Of a stretch of DNA of 64,000 nucleotides, positions 36,499-45,426 are shown one piece after another; position 1 is the stretch's first letter, and each line of letters starts with the position of its first letter. Source of the stretch: Nocardiaceae bacterium (GTDB lineage: Bacteria; Actinomycetota; Actinomycetes; Mycobacteriales; Mycobacteriaceae); contig JAJFUQ010000146.1 of NCBI GenBank assembly GCA_021372355.1, positions 29,266 to 93,265 of the forward strand, read 5' to 3'. The notes beneath the pieces were generated by a model, which saw only the letters and a list, made by a program, of their open reading frames with translations, made no database searches and was not told the DNA's origin. The position numbers and the translations under genes were made by a program.

Positions 36499-36547
36499 CG
36501 CCCGTGGAGCCCGTGAACCGCCTGAGCGAAGCGAAGGCAGACAGCAC
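36408..36547 (+). repeat. MIRU-like interspersed element, copy A, with 12-bp flanking direct repeats
   Basis: Core about 36420-36535. GGCAGACAGCAC is repeated exactly at 36408-36419 and 36536-36547. The core is roughly 80% identical to 61819-61936 (shared blocks TGTGAGCGGGCTGGGTGG, CTGGACTGAGGAGT and GACGAGGGAAGG). It lies between hemE and hemY and contributes the first 14 codons of hemY. Confidence 0.85.
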
Positions 36548-37871
36548 AGCCGCTGTGATCGGCGCGGGAATCTCCGGCCTGGTTGCCGCCTATCGACTCC
36601 GGCAGAAGCTCGGGACCGAGGCGGACATCGTCGTCATCGATCCGGACGGCATCGGCGGCCAGCTGCGCACCGTCGAGCTCGGTGGCGGCCCGTTCGACGT
36701 CGGTGCGGAGGCGTTTGTCCGACGGCGGCCCGAGATGGTGCAGCTGCTCGAAGAACTCGGTCTCAGCGACCTGATGGTGCTGCCGGCAGGACTGCGTCCT
36801 ATCGTGTGGGCCGGCGGCGCGGCACATTCACTTCCGGCCGGAAGTTTGATGGGGCTCCCGACCTCGGGTGATTCGATTCGCGGCTTCGTGTCGGACGAGG
36901 CTGTCGAGCGGGTGAATTCCGAGCCCTCGCGCCCGTTCAACTGGGAGCCGGGATCGGATTGTTCGGTCGCGGAGCTCGTCGGCGACCGGTTCGGTGCCGA
37001 AGTCGTCGAACGCTGTGTCGATCCACTGCTCGGCGGTGTGTACGCCGGAACATCGGCGACGGCGGGCGTGCGCGCAGCACTGCCAACCCTCGCCGCCGCG
37101 CTCGATGCCGGCGCCCCGAACCTCACGGCGGCCGTGGTCACCGCGATGGGGCAACCTCAATCGGGGCCGGTCTTCAGCGGAATCGAAGGCGGTTACCAGC
37201 GACTGGTTCAGGAACTGATCCGCCAGACCGCGCCGCGCATCGCCTCGGTCGCGGCACAGGGCATCGAACGGTATGGATCTCAGTGGACCGTCACGAACGT
37301 CGGCACCTTCGACATTGTCGTGGTCGCCGTTCGTCCGGCGATCGCGTCCGCACTGTTCGGTCGCGAGGTACCCGCCGCGGCCAGTGCACTCGATCGAATC
37401 CCGGCGGCCTCGGCCGTCGTCGTCGCACTGGCATTGCAGGACACCGTTCTTCCGGACATCTCCGGGGTGCTGGTCGCCTCCGGAGAATCGTTGCGGGCCA
37501 AGGCGTTCACGTTCTCGGATCGGAAATGGCCGCACCTGCGCGACCGTCCGAACCCTGTGATTCGGGTGTCGTTCGGCAAGTTCGGCGACGAGAGCATTCT
37601 CGACGAGACGGACGAGGATCTCGTTCGGTACGCGCTCGAGGACCTTCGCACGGTCACCGGGATCGACACCACTGCGGTCGATTCGGTCGTCCAGCGCTGG
37701 GTGTCGGCGCTACCGCAATACCTCCCCGGTCACCTCGATGTCGTTGCCGAGATCGAGGAAGCGATCTATGCCCAACCCGGACTCGCGATTGCCGGGTCTT
37801 ATCTCAATGGCGTCGGAGTGCCGGCCTGCGTGGGCACGGCGACGAAAGCCGTGAACCGGCTGCTCGGGTGA
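36495..37871 (+). CDS. hemY: Coproporphyrinogen III oxidase, HemY/HemG type (FAD)
   Basis: 458-aa FAD enzyme of the protoporphyrinogen-oxidase superfamily; in actinobacteria with HemQ it oxidises coproporphyrinogen III to coproporphyrin III. The dinucleotide-binding loop AAVIGAGISGLVAAYRLRQ follows an unusual 19-residue lead. Also visible are GPFDVGAEAFVRRRPE and the C-terminal GLAIAGSYLNGVGVPACVG. The first 14 codons (MTPVEPVNRLSEAK) belong to the inserted repeat; the ancestral start was probably GTG 36406 (MADSTAAVIGAG). GTG 36495 overlaps the TGA of the short upstream ORF; GTG 36504 and 36513 are alternatives. hemQ follows after 26 bp. Confidence 0.93.
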   Translation: MTPVEPVNRLSEAKADSTAAVIGAGISGLVAAYRLRQKLGTEADIVVIDPDGIGGQLRTVELGGGPFDVGAEAFVRRRPEMVQLLEELGLSDLMVLPAGLRPIVWAGGAAHSLPAGSLMGLPTSGDSIRGFVSDEAVERVNSEPSRPFNWEPGSDCSVAELVGDRFGAEVVERCVDPLLGGVYAGTSATAGVRAALPTLAAALDAGAPNLTAAVVTAMGQPQSGPVFSGIEGGYQRLVQELIRQTAPRIASVAAQGIERYGSQWTVTNVGTFDIVVVAVRPAIASALFGREVPAAASALDRIPAASAVVVALALQDTVLPDISGVLVASGESLRAKAFTFSDRKWPHLRDRPNPVIRVSFGKFGDESILDETDEDLVRYALEDLRTVTGIDTTAVDSVVQRWVSALPQYLPGHLDVVAEIEEAIYAQPGLAIAGSYLNGVGVPACVGTATKAVNRLLG

Positions 37872-37897
37872 CGTCCGGCAAATGAAAGGATGAGGTC

Positions 37898-38593
37898 GTG
37901 GCGAAACTCGACTTCCAGGCACTCAATTCGACTATCCGCTATCTGATGTTCTCGGTGTTCCGGGTGCAGCCGGGTGTTCTCGGTGCGAACCGTGAACTCG
38001 CGATAGCGGAGGCCGAGAGGTTCTTCGCCCAGGCGGAAGAGGGCGACGTCGTGGTCCGCGGCATTTACGACGTGGCGGGACTGCGCGCTGATGCCGACTT
38101 CATGATCTGGACGCACGCCGAGCGGGTCGAGGACCTACAAAAGCTCTACCACGACTTCCGCCGCACGACCGCTCTTGGTCAGGCCAGCATTCCGGTCTGG
38201 AGCAACACGGCGATTCACCGGCCGGCCGAGTTCAACAAGAGCCATATTCCGGCGTTCCTCGCGGGCGAGGCGGCCGGGAACTACGTGTGCGTGTACCCAT
38301 TCGTCCGGTCCTACGAGTGGTATCTGCTGCCGGACGAAGAGCGCCGCAAGATGCTCGCCGACCACGGCAAGGCCGCACGCGGTTATCCGGACGTGCGTGC
38401 CAACACGGTGAGCAGCTTCGCGCTGGGCGATTACGAGTGGATTCTCGCCTTCGAAGCTCCCGAGTTGCACCGCATCGTCGACCTGATGCGCGATCTCCGG
38501 GCGACGGAGGCACGGCTGCACGTGCGCGAGGAAATCCCGTTCTACACGGGCCCGCGAGTCGAGTTGGCCCAGCTCATCTCCGCGCTGCCCTGA
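37898..38593 (+). CDS. hemQ: Coproheme decarboxylase HemQ (chlorite-dismutase fold)
   Basis: 231-aa enzyme that decarboxylates Fe-coproporphyrin III to heme b with peroxide. [21 protein letters not shown] carries the family Tyr at the active site (core [16 protein letters not shown]) and the following [12 protein letters not shown] supplies the proximal His. The absence of the distal Arg motif of true chlorite dismutases fits HemQ. It completes the coproporphyrin-dependent branch with hemE and hemY. GTG 37898 follows GGATGAG. Confidence 0.94.
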   Translation: MAKLDFQALNSTIRYLMFSVFRVQPGVLGANRELAIAEAERFFAQAEEGDVVVRGIYDVAGLRADADFMIWTHAERVEDLQKLYHDFRRTTALGQASIPVWSNTAIHRPAEFNKSHIPAFLAGEAAGNYVCVYPFVRSYEWYLLPDEERRKMLADHGKAARGYPDVRANTVSSFALGDYEWILAFEAPELHRIVDLMRDLRATEARLHVREEIPFYTGPRVELAQLISALP

Positions 38594-38613
38594 GGCCCAA
38601 GGACCTCGAGTTG

Positions 38614-38627
38614 AGGACTTGAGGCCC
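38614..38627 (+). promoter_or_regulatory. Possible DosR-type box upstream of CBS-BON gene
   Basis: AGGACTTGAGGCCC matches 12 of 14 positions of the DosR core GGGACTTnnGTCCC (counting the two free positions), 69 bp before the CBS-BON start. Related CBS proteins (Hrp1, Rv2626c) belong to the dormancy regulon in M. tuberculosis. A single imperfect site is weak evidence. Confidence 0.3.
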
Positions 38628-38695
38628 TCGTTCGTGTCGGTCGTCCCCGGCAGGCTGTGAGCAACGACAGTTCACCAACGCCAGGAGACGAACAG

Positions 38696-39265
38696 ATGAA
38701 AGCGCGCGACATCATGACCCGCCCCGTCATCACCACGACGCCGAAGACGCTGGTGGGCGATGCCGCTGCGGTTCTGGTGAAGCATGGTTTCGCGGCGCTC
38801 CCCGTGGTCGACGACGAGGGTCAGGTCATCGGCATCCTGGCAGAGACTGATGCCCTCAACGCCGACTCAACGGGCGCGACCGTCGACTCGGTCATGACGG
38901 TTCCGGTCGAGGTGCTGGCACCCAACACCGACGTCGCAACGATCGCCGACCGTATGGTGAGTGGTCACATGCGGTCGATGCCCGTTGTCGAGGCCGGTTT
39001 CCTCATCGGAATGGTGTCCCATCGCGACGTACTGCGGCTGCTAACCAATGACGATGCGACGATCGCCGCGAAGATCCGCGGACTGCTGGACGAGTACGCC
39101 GGCAGCCGACGTGCTTGGTCGGTGGAGGTCCACGAAGGTCGAGTGGAAATCGGCGGAGGCTTCGCCGATGCCGACGAACAACGACTCGTGGCGTCGCTCG
39201 CTCACGTCATCGAGGGCGTTCGGCACGTCGACGTGGTTCCGGGAGCCATCTCCACCGGCGTCTAG
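38696..39265 (+). CDS. CBS-pair and BON domain protein
   Basis: A 189-aa cytoplasmic protein. Two CBS motifs span residues 1-125 (DIMTRPVITTTPKTLVGDAA ... VDSVMTVPVEVLAPNTDVAT), a module that binds adenine nucleotides; a BON domain follows (about 140-185: AWSVEVHEGRVEIGGGFADA), often linked to membranes or lipids. Function unproven; such proteins are frequently induced by hypoxia or stress. ATG 38696 follows CAGGAGACG. It lies downstream of hemQ with 102 bp between. Confidence 0.85.
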   Translation: MKARDIMTRPVITTTPKTLVGDAAAVLVKHGFAALPVVDDEGQVIGILAETDALNADSTGATVDSVMTVPVEVLAPNTDVATIADRMVSGHMRSMPVVEAGFLIGMVSHRDVLRLLTNDDATIAAKIRGLLDEYAGSRRAWSVEVHEGRVEIGGGFADADEQRLVASLAHVIEGVRHVDVVPGAISTGV

Positions 39266-39276
39266 CTTCGCCGCTT

Positions 39277-39684
39277 TCAGTCCTTGGGTACGAGCTTCAG
39301 CGAAATCGAGTTGATGCAGTACCGCTGGTCAGTGGGGGTGTTGTACCCCTCGCCCTCGAAAACGTGTCCGAGGTGGCTGTGGCAATTCGCGCACAGTACC
39401 TCGACGCGTCGCATGCCGAGGGTGTTGTCCGGCTTCAGGATCACCGCGTCGGTGTCGGCCGGGTCGAAGAACGAAGGCCAGCCGCAGTGCGAGTGGAACT
39501 TCTCCGTGCTGCGGAACAGTTCGGCGTCGCACGCCTTGCAGGTGTAGACGCCTTCGGTTTCGGTGTCGGTGTACTCGCCGGTGAACGCTCGCTCGGTCCC
39601 GGCTTTGCGCAGAACCGCGTACTCGTTCGGAGTGAGCTTCTCGCGCCACTGCTCATCGGTCAGCTGAATGTTCGCTTCACGCAT
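39277..39684 (-). CDS. msrB: Peptide-methionine (R)-S-oxide reductase
   Basis: 135-aa MsrB that repairs methionine-R-sulfoxide in proteins. Structural zinc Cys pairs are YTCKACDAEL and VLCANCHSHLGHVF; the catalytic Cys is in DQRYCINSISLKL; HSHCGWPSF is the family signature. Rv2674 counterpart. ATG 39684. The downstream end converges on the CBS-BON gene; aftC lies upstream on the same strand after 9 bp, suggesting an aftC-msrB transcript. Confidence 0.95.
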   Translation of the reverse strand: MREANIQLTDEQWREKLTPNEYAVLRKAGTERAFTGEYTDTETEGVYTCKACDAELFRSTEKFHSHCGWPSFFDPADTDAVILKPDNTLGMRRVEVLCANCHSHLGHVFEGEGYNTPTDQRYCINSISLKLVPKD

Positions 39685-39693
39685 GAGTCCACG

Positions 39694-40920
39694 TTAACCC
39701 GCGTTGACGAGTACGGGCTCCCGAGTCTCTGACGGAACGATGACGTCCGGCGTTCGTCGCGAATTCCAGTACCGGTCGACCAGAACGGCGAAGACGACGA
39801 TGAGCAGAAGCGACCAACCGAGCGTTGACCGCAGGTACTCGACATCACGGCCAAGCCATTGGTACTTCCAGGACAGCCATTGGTCGAACGACATGAATCC
39901 GTACACCGCGACCCACGCCGGCCAGTTTCGCATCACCGAGTTCGGCAACATGACCGAGACGATGAGCGGGAACAGCATCATCGAGTAGTACATCTGGCCG
40001 AGGGAGCCGAGCAGGAACGACGCGGTCAGCAGAACGCCCGTTGCGGTCGTGACGAAGAACAATTCGTCCTCGCGGTGGTACCGGTAAAGCAGCCACAACG
40101 AGACCGCCACCATCGCGATGAAGGCAACGCGCAATGCGAGCACCAGCCAAGGTGACAGGCCGAAGTACGCACCGTTGCCCACGATCGCGCTGTTGAAGTA
40201 ATCGCGCGGGGTCGAGAGGTACGGCATCGTCTTGGTGATGAAGGCCATCGGATCGGCGGCCAGTGGCCAGGCAATCGCGTTCGTGACGACGGGCACGGCG
40301 ATCGCGCCGGGCAGGATCTTCCACTGACGTCGGGCCAGCGCGATGAGCAGCAGTGGCGCGAGGATCGGCTTGATCGCCAGCGTCAGACCGATTGCCAAAC
40401 CGGCCGACCATTCGCGCTTGTTGAGCATGAGCAGCAGGAACGTGACTTCGCCGAGCAGCACCATCCCGTTGACGTTCGTGAACACCAACGTGTTGGTGAC
40501 GGTCTCGGAGAAGAACATGCCGAACAGCAACACCGGCGCGGCGACCGACGACACGTTGCGGTTGAAGAGGCGCAGCAGCAGGTACCACGCCATGAGGATC
40601 GCGAGGGCGTTGGCGACGATGAACAGATAACGCGACGTCGTGGGGTCCACGTACGCGAGCGGCGTCATGAGCAACGTTCCGCTCGGCGGGTACAGATAGT
40701 GCGGATCGACCGAACTGAGGTCCGACGTGTACACCGGGCGATGGTTCGCGAAGTTGAGCGCCGCCTGGTAGACGGGCCGGAAGTCATCGGTGATGTGGCC
40801 GTTCACCGCGAGCACGAGAACGCGGTGAAAGAACGTGAATATGGCGAGCGGCCACATTACATAGCGCACCAATTCCGCGTTGGTGCGCGCGGTCTTGGGC
40901 TCGAGGCGATTGATGAACAT
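39694..40920 (-). CDS. aftC: Alpha-(1->3)-arabinofuranosyltransferase AftC
   Basis: 408-aa GT-C-fold (GT87) glycosyltransferase with about ten membrane helices. The first extracytoplasmic loop contains NGHITDDFRPVYQAALNFAN with the DD pair expected for a metal/decaprenyl-phosphate site (core GHITDDFRPVYQAALNF), followed by PHYLYPPSGTLLMTPLAY. AftC adds alpha-1,3 branches to arabinan of arabinogalactan and lipoarabinomannan, using decaprenylphosphoryl arabinose. Synteny with Rv2673 beside msrB is exact. ATG 40920 (MFINRLEPK) preferred; frame open to 40965. Confidence 0.9.
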   Translation of the reverse strand: MFINRLEPKTARTNAELVRYVMWPLAIFTFFHRVLVLAVNGHITDDFRPVYQAALNFANHRPVYTSDLSSVDPHYLYPPSGTLLMTPLAYVDPTTSRYLFIVANALAILMAWYLLLRLFNRNVSSVAAPVLLFGMFFSETVTNTLVFTNVNGMVLLGEVTFLLLMLNKREWSAGLAIGLTLAIKPILAPLLLIALARRQWKILPGAIAVPVVTNAIAWPLAADPMAFITKTMPYLSTPRDYFNSAIVGNGAYFGLSPWLVLALRVAFIAMVAVSLWLLYRYHREDELFFVTTATGVLLTASFLLGSLGQMYYSMMLFPLIVSVMLPNSVMRNWPAWVAVYGFMSFDQWLSWKYQWLGRDVEYLRSTLGWSLLLIVVFAVLVDRYWNSRRTPDVIVPSETREPVLVNAG

Positions 40921-40983
40921 CGAACAAAAAGTTACCTGGCCTGCGAGGAGCGCACCGCGCGACACCCCGGCAGGTCAGATGAA

Positions 40984-42576
40984 CTAAGCAGGGCAGACGC
41001 CGCCGTTGGGCGGCAATTTCCCGGTGTCGAGGTAGCTGACGGCGGCCTGCTGGGCGCATTGCGAATGGGCCAGAACGGGATGGCCCGATCCATGCCACGT
41101 CAATTCCGACGTCATGCCTCCGCCGTTCGCGATGGCACCGGTGACCGTCGGCGATCCAGCCTGGCCGGCGACCGGGTCGGCCACGCTGTTCATGACGAGA
41201 ACGGGAAGGCGAAGGTCCTTGATCGCCGGGATAGCTGGTGCAGTCGGCCACGCTGCGCACGCCAGCATGTCGAGTGCGATCTCTCGGCCGCCGACCGGGT
41301 ACTTCTTCGCCCACTGGTTCATCAGGTCGTTGACCGTCACACCCGGCGGAGCCTGCTGACTGTCCGAACACCGCATCATGAACTGGCCGTCGGTCTCGTT
41401 GATCGTCTCTTCGCGGGCGATCGCCGCCTTGAGGGCGGTCAGGTCGCCGTTGTTCGCCGACTCGAGGGTCTGTGCGAAGTCGGCAGTGCGGCTCGGCAGG
41501 TCACCGGCGGGGGACCCGAGGAATCCGACGAGCGCGGTGAGGACCGATTTGACGGAGATTCCCTCGAGTTTGTTGTTGCGCGCTTTGGTCAGAAGTTCGG
41601 TGATGGTTCCACGCGGGTCGGCGCCGAGCGCACACCGGATCGCTTTGCAGCGCGTACTGAAAGCATTGACTGCGGCTTCGAGTCCGGCGGCGCGTGATTC
41701 GGCGACCGTAACCGCATCGGTGCCGAAGGGTTCGGGGGAGTCGAGGATGAGCCGGCTCAGATGCGTCGGGAACTGAGCGGCGTACGCGAGTCCGACGCGA
41801 GCGCCGTTACCCAGGCCGACGAACGCGATCGTGTCGACCTTCCAGAACTTCCGGAGTTGTTCGATGTCGTCCGCGGCGTGCGTCGAGTCGTGCGTGAGTT
41901 CGTGCGGCTGCAGCAGGTCCTTGCACTTGGTTGTGGCTTGCTGACTCAGGTAGGTCATCTGGTCGGTAATCGGAACCGCGGGATTCCGGAACTGTGCACC
42001 GTCTTTGATCTGACGCGCGATCTGCGGGTCGATGCACCGGTTGTTGGCCGATTCGCCGCCGCCGCGACGATCGACCGCCACAAGCGGATGCGACGCCAGC
42101 AACGTCGACACCGGTCCGGTGGCGATCGCGACGAGAGTGTCGATCGATGTGCGGTCACTGCCCGAACTCACGACGATCGGCGCCGCGTCCTTGGGCGTCT
42201 GGGGCAGGCGAGCACGGACGGCGCCGAGGTCGATCTGCGGAGAGCGGGAGTCGTCGGCTTCGAGATGCACCGGGTAGGTCGCACATTCGAGAAGCAGACC
42301 TTGCGGGCCCGCGCCGTAATTGTGGATCTTGAGCTCGTCATCAGTGCAGTCGGTCCAGGAGAGATCTTGCTTCGGCACCTCGAGCGCCGGCGGTCCTGGA
42401 ATGACCGGCTTCTTGACTGTCGTGGTCGCAGTCCCTTCGCTGTGCTGCTCGACGGCTATCTCCGGACGGTGCGATGGACCCACGCCACAGCCCGCAACGA
42501 GAACCGCCAGGCTGGCGATTCCGGCACCGATAAGCCGACCGGGGCGAGCGGAGCGACGGGAAGGGGGACGTCCCAT
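40984..42576 (-). CDS. Secreted lipoprotein of alpha/beta-hydrolase fold (Rv2672-like), nucleophile Ser replaced
   Basis: 530-aa exported protein. Signal peptide with lipobox LAVLVAGCGV (Cys about 30). The fold matches TAP-like/tripeptidyl hydrolases related to Rv2672 and Hip1: HPLVAVDRRGGGES, later AFVGLGNGARVGLAYAAQFP, and the TAP-like C-terminal LPVLVMNSVADPVAG (Asp) and LTWHGSGHPVL (His). The nucleophile elbow GxSxG reads GLGNG, with Gly where Ser is expected. Several Cys probably form disulfides. Either activity is lost or another residue serves. It ends 3 bp beyond the RibD-like stop in the same orientation. Confidence 0.85.
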   Translation of the reverse strand: MGRPPSRRSARPGRLIGAGIASLAVLVAGCGVGPSHRPEIAVEQHSEGTATTTVKKPVIPGPPALEVPKQDLSWTDCTDDELKIHNYGAGPQGLLLECATYPVHLEADDSRSPQIDLGAVRARLPQTPKDAAPIVVSSGSDRTSIDTLVAIATGPVSTLLASHPLVAVDRRGGGESANNRCIDPQIARQIKDGAQFRNPAVPITDQMTYLSQQATTKCKDLLQPHELTHDSTHAADDIEQLRKFWKVDTIAFVGLGNGARVGLAYAAQFPTHLSRLILDSPEPFGTDAVTVAESRAAGLEAAVNAFSTRCKAIRCALGADPRGTITELLTKARNNKLEGISVKSVLTALVGFLGSPAGDLPSRTADFAQTLESANNGDLTALKAAIAREETINETDGQFMMRCSDSQQAPPGVTVNDLMNQWAKKYPVGGREIALDMLACAAWPTAPAIPAIKDLRLPVLVMNSVADPVAGQAGSPTVTGAIANGGGMTSELTWHGSGHPVLAHSQCAQQAAVSYLDTGKLPPNGGVCPA

Positions 42577-42579
42577 GTC

Positions 42580-43356
42580 CTAAAGCGTGCCAGACGCGAG
42601 GGAGTCGGTGCCCGCGGCGTCCGCCGACTCGGTGCGAATCCAGCGGGTCAGCAGGGTTCCGTCGTCGTCGGTGATGATCGATGCACAGCCCATGTGGTGC
42701 AGGCTCGGCTGTTCCGAACGTGCGATTCGAGGCGCGTTTCCGGCTGTGAGGAGCGGCCGAATCGTCAGGCACAGATCGTCGACAAGGTCGTCGGCGACGA
42801 GTTGCCCGAAGAGAAACGGCCCACCTTCGCACAGCACGCGGGTGAGATTCAGCGCCGCGAGCGTCGTCAAAATGTGCTCTGGAGTGATCGTCTGCTCGGT
42901 GATTTCCATCACCTGAGCCCCAGCGGCCACGAGCCGTGCCCGGTTGTCGAACGGGGCCTGGTGGGTGGTCAGGATGAGCGGCGGAACCGCTGTGTCGGTG
43001 AACAGCCGCGACGACGGGTCGAGGTCGCATCGCGAGGTCACCACGGCGATCGGCGGAACGGGGCTCAAGCCGTCTTCCTCGCGCCGTTCACGCTTGCGCT
43101 CGGAGGTGCGTGCGCCGCCGTAGTCTTCTACCCGAACCGTTTGGGCGCCAACGAGAATCACGTCTGAAAGGTCGCGCAGAAGGCCGAAGATCCGACGGTC
43201 CGATTCGATGCCAAATCCGGTTGACGAGTCATCGACGGATGCCGCCCCGTCGAGGGTGGTGATGAAGTTCGCGCGCACCCATGGGACCGCCGGAAATTCC
43301 GGGTAGGCGTAGAGGTCGCGAAGATCGTCGTCAGTGAGCTCGGAGATGGTCCGCAC
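42580..43356 (-). CDS. RibD C-terminal-type (dihydrofolate-reductase-like) oxidoreductase
   Basis: 258-aa protein with only the RibD reductase domain, no deaminase. Typical pieces: RANFITTLDGAASVDDSSTG, SDRRIFGLLRDLSDVILVGAQTVR (core DRRIFGLLRDLSDVILVGAQ), LNLTRVLCEGGPFLFGQLVA. It corresponds to Rv2671, reported as a functional analogue of dihydrofolate reductase contributing to para-aminosalicylate resistance when overexpressed. NADPH-dependent reduction of a pteridine or pyrimidine is expected. GTG 43356. It is upstream of the lipoprotein gene on the same strand. Confidence 0.87.
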   Translation of the reverse strand: MRTISELTDDDLRDLYAYPEFPAVPWVRANFITTLDGAASVDDSSTGFGIESDRRIFGLLRDLSDVILVGAQTVRVEDYGGARTSERKRERREEDGLSPVPPIAVVTSRCDLDPSSRLFTDTAVPPLILTTHQAPFDNRARLVAAGAQVMEITEQTITPEHILTTLAALNLTRVLCEGGPFLFGQLVADDLVDDLCLTIRPLLTAGNAPRIARSEQPSLHHMGCASIITDDDGTLLTRWIRTESADAAGTDSLASGTL

Positions 43357-43439
43357 GGTGACATCACAGCATGTCGACGAGGCGCAGGTGTTCTCGTTCG
43401 ATTCAGGGCGTGTCTGAGAACGGACTAAAGTTTCTCCTC

Positions 43440-44456
43440 ATGCCCGACCGTCTTATCGACCGCTTCCCGGAGATGTCGCAGGCGGAGCTGATCGCGCAGC
43501 TCAAGCCACCACCGATCTTCGACGGAGCGACCTTCGAGTCGTACCACCCCGTTCCGGGTGAACCGACGCAGGTCGAGGCAGTCAAGGTGGCCAAGGAATT
43601 CGTCAACAAGATCGGTTCGATCCACAAGGGACAGCGCAAGTGGGGCGTCGGCAAACGTAGCCGCGGCACGGGCGCGGGCATCTACCTCGACGGTGGATTC
43701 GGCGTCGGCAAGACGCACCTTCTCGCGTCGGCGTTCCGGGAGGCTCCGGAACCGAAGTCGTTCGGCACGTTCGTCGAACTCACGCACACCGTCGGCGCTC
43801 TCGGCTATATGAAGGCCGTCGAGGAGTTCAAGGAGCACAGCCTGCTGTGCATCGACGAGTTCGAGCTCGACGATCCGGGCGACACGATGCTCATCTCGCG
43901 TCTGCTGACCGAACTCTCGGCGCAGGGCGTCTCGATTGCCGTCACTTCCAACACGCTTCCGCATCAGCTCGGCGAGGGTCGCTTCGCCGCCGCGGACTTC
44001 ATGCGGGAGATCAAGAAACTCGGCGACATCTTCCAGTCGATCCGCGTGGACGGACCGGACTACCGTCACCGCGACCTTCCGCCCGCGCCGAAGCCGGCAA
44101 CCAACGCCGACCTTCGCAAGCGCGCCGCAGAGACTCCCGGAGCGACGCTCGACGACTGGGACAGCCTGTGTGCGCACCTCACCCAGCTGCACCCGTCGCG
44201 GTACCTGCACCTCATCGATGGCGTATCGACGGTCTTCATCTCCGACATCAAGCCGGTCACGGACCAGGGCATGGCCTTGCGCATCGTCGTTCTGGCGGAC
44301 CGCTTGTACGACGCCAGCATCCCGGTCGTCGCCTCGGGCACCCCGCTGGACAAGATCTTCCCGAAGGAAATGCTCGAGGGCGGGTACCGAAAGAAGTACT
44401 TGCGTGCCATTTCCCGACTGCTTGCGCTGTCGCGTCGGGGCAACACGGCTGTCTGA
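43440..44456 (+). CDS. zapE: Cell division protein ZapE (AFG1-like ATPase)
   Basis: 338-aa AAA-like P-loop ATPase. Walker [12 protein letters not shown], Walker [15 protein letters not shown], sensor region [17 protein letters not shown], and [19 protein letters not shown] core near the C-terminus. ZapE interacts with FtsZ in E. coli; the yeast relative AFG1 aids mitochondrial proteostasis. Counterpart of Rv2670c, closing the conserved block that begins at sigA. ATG 43440 follows TTTCTCCTC only, so the start is by homology ([13 protein letters not shown]). Confidence 0.92.
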   Translation: MPDRLIDRFPEMSQAELIAQLKPPPIFDGATFESYHPVPGEPTQVEAVKVAKEFVNKIGSIHKGQRKWGVGKRSRGTGAGIYLDGGFGVGKTHLLASAFREAPEPKSFGTFVELTHTVGALGYMKAVEEFKEHSLLCIDEFELDDPGDTMLISRLLTELSAQGVSIAVTSNTLPHQLGEGRFAAADFMREIKKLGDIFQSIRVDGPDYRHRDLPPAPKPATNADLRKRAAETPGATLDDWDSLCAHLTQLHPSRYLHLIDGVSTVFISDIKPVTDQGMALRIVVLADRLYDASIPVVASGTPLDKIFPKEMLEGGYRKKYLRAISRLLALSRRGNTAV

Positions 44457-44558
44457 CAGACCGAGTACATCCAATAATGTGAGGTCGGCCACATAGGCGG
44501 CTCTCGATGATTACAGTTTGACAAATCCTGTACTTCGTCGAAGAAGAGAGTCGTCGCG

Positions 44559-45320
44559 ATGACTGAAACAGCTGGCCAGGGTTTTGGAATCGACGTCGGC
44601 GGCACCGGCATCAAAGGTGCCCTCGTCGATCTGGCCACCGGTGAACTCGCTGGTGAACGCATTCGCATCGAGACTCCCAAGCCCGCAACTCCGGAAGCTG
44701 TCGCCGCGACGGTCGCCGAGATCGTGAAGCAGGCCGGCTGGTCCGGTCCCGTCGGAGTGACCATGCCGGCGGTCGTCCTCAACGGTGTCACCAAATCCGC
44801 CGCGAACATCGATGAATCGTGGGTCAACGCCGACGCCGGGAAGATCTTCACCGAAGCACTCGGGGGAGTGCCGGTCGCCGTGCTCAATGACGCCGACGCC
44901 GCCGGGCTCGCGGAAGACCGCTTTGGCGCCGCGGCCGATGCGAAGGGCCTCATCATCATGTTGACCTTCGGCACCGGCATCGGTTCGGCCATCATCTACA
45001 ACGGTGTTCTCATTCCGAATTCCGAGCTCGGGCACCTCGAGGTGGGCGGCAAAGAAGCCGAACACCGGGCTGCCGCTTCGGTCAAAGAGAACAACGACAT
45101 GTCCTACAAGGACTGGTGCAAGCAGGTCTCGAAGGTCCTCACCACGGTCGAGAATCTCTTCTGGCCCGATTTGTTCATCGCCGGTGGGGGTATCAGCAAG
45201 AAGAGTGAGAAGTGGATTCCGCTTCTGACAAATCGGACACCCATCGTCCCAGCCAAACTTTTGAACACCGCCGGCATCGTCGGCGCAGCTATGGCAGCAA
45301 ATTCACTGGCGAATTCCTGA
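44559..45320 (+). CDS. ppgK: Polyphosphate glucokinase (paralogue 2, zwf-gnd-linked)
   Basis: 253-aa ROK kinase closely similar to the sigA-linked copy. [50 protein letters not shown] and [13 protein letters not shown] are the same motifs, so both are probably active. It heads the cluster ppgK-zwf-gnd: the product glucose 6-phosphate is the substrate of the next enzyme. ATG 44559 chosen. Having two such genes within 30 kb suggests duplication with divided roles, perhaps in phosphate donor or regulation. Confidence 0.92.
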   Translation: MTETAGQGFGIDVGGTGIKGALVDLATGELAGERIRIETPKPATPEAVAATVAEIVKQAGWSGPVGVTMPAVVLNGVTKSAANIDESWVNADAGKIFTEALGGVPVAVLNDADAAGLAEDRFGAAADAKGLIIMLTFGTGIGSAIIYNGVLIPNSELGHLEVGGKEAEHRAAASVKENNDMSYKDWCKQVSKVLTTVENLFWPDLFIAGGGISKKSEKWIPLLTNRTPIVPAKLLNTAGIVGAAMAANSLANS

Positions 45321-45426
45321 ACGGTTGAAGCGTCAACGACGCTGAACCGTCCCATTGCGGCAGCTTTGCTGCCAAAGTCGTCGAACTCGCCCCGAACACA
45401 GCGCTGTGAATGGAAGGATGACCGTC

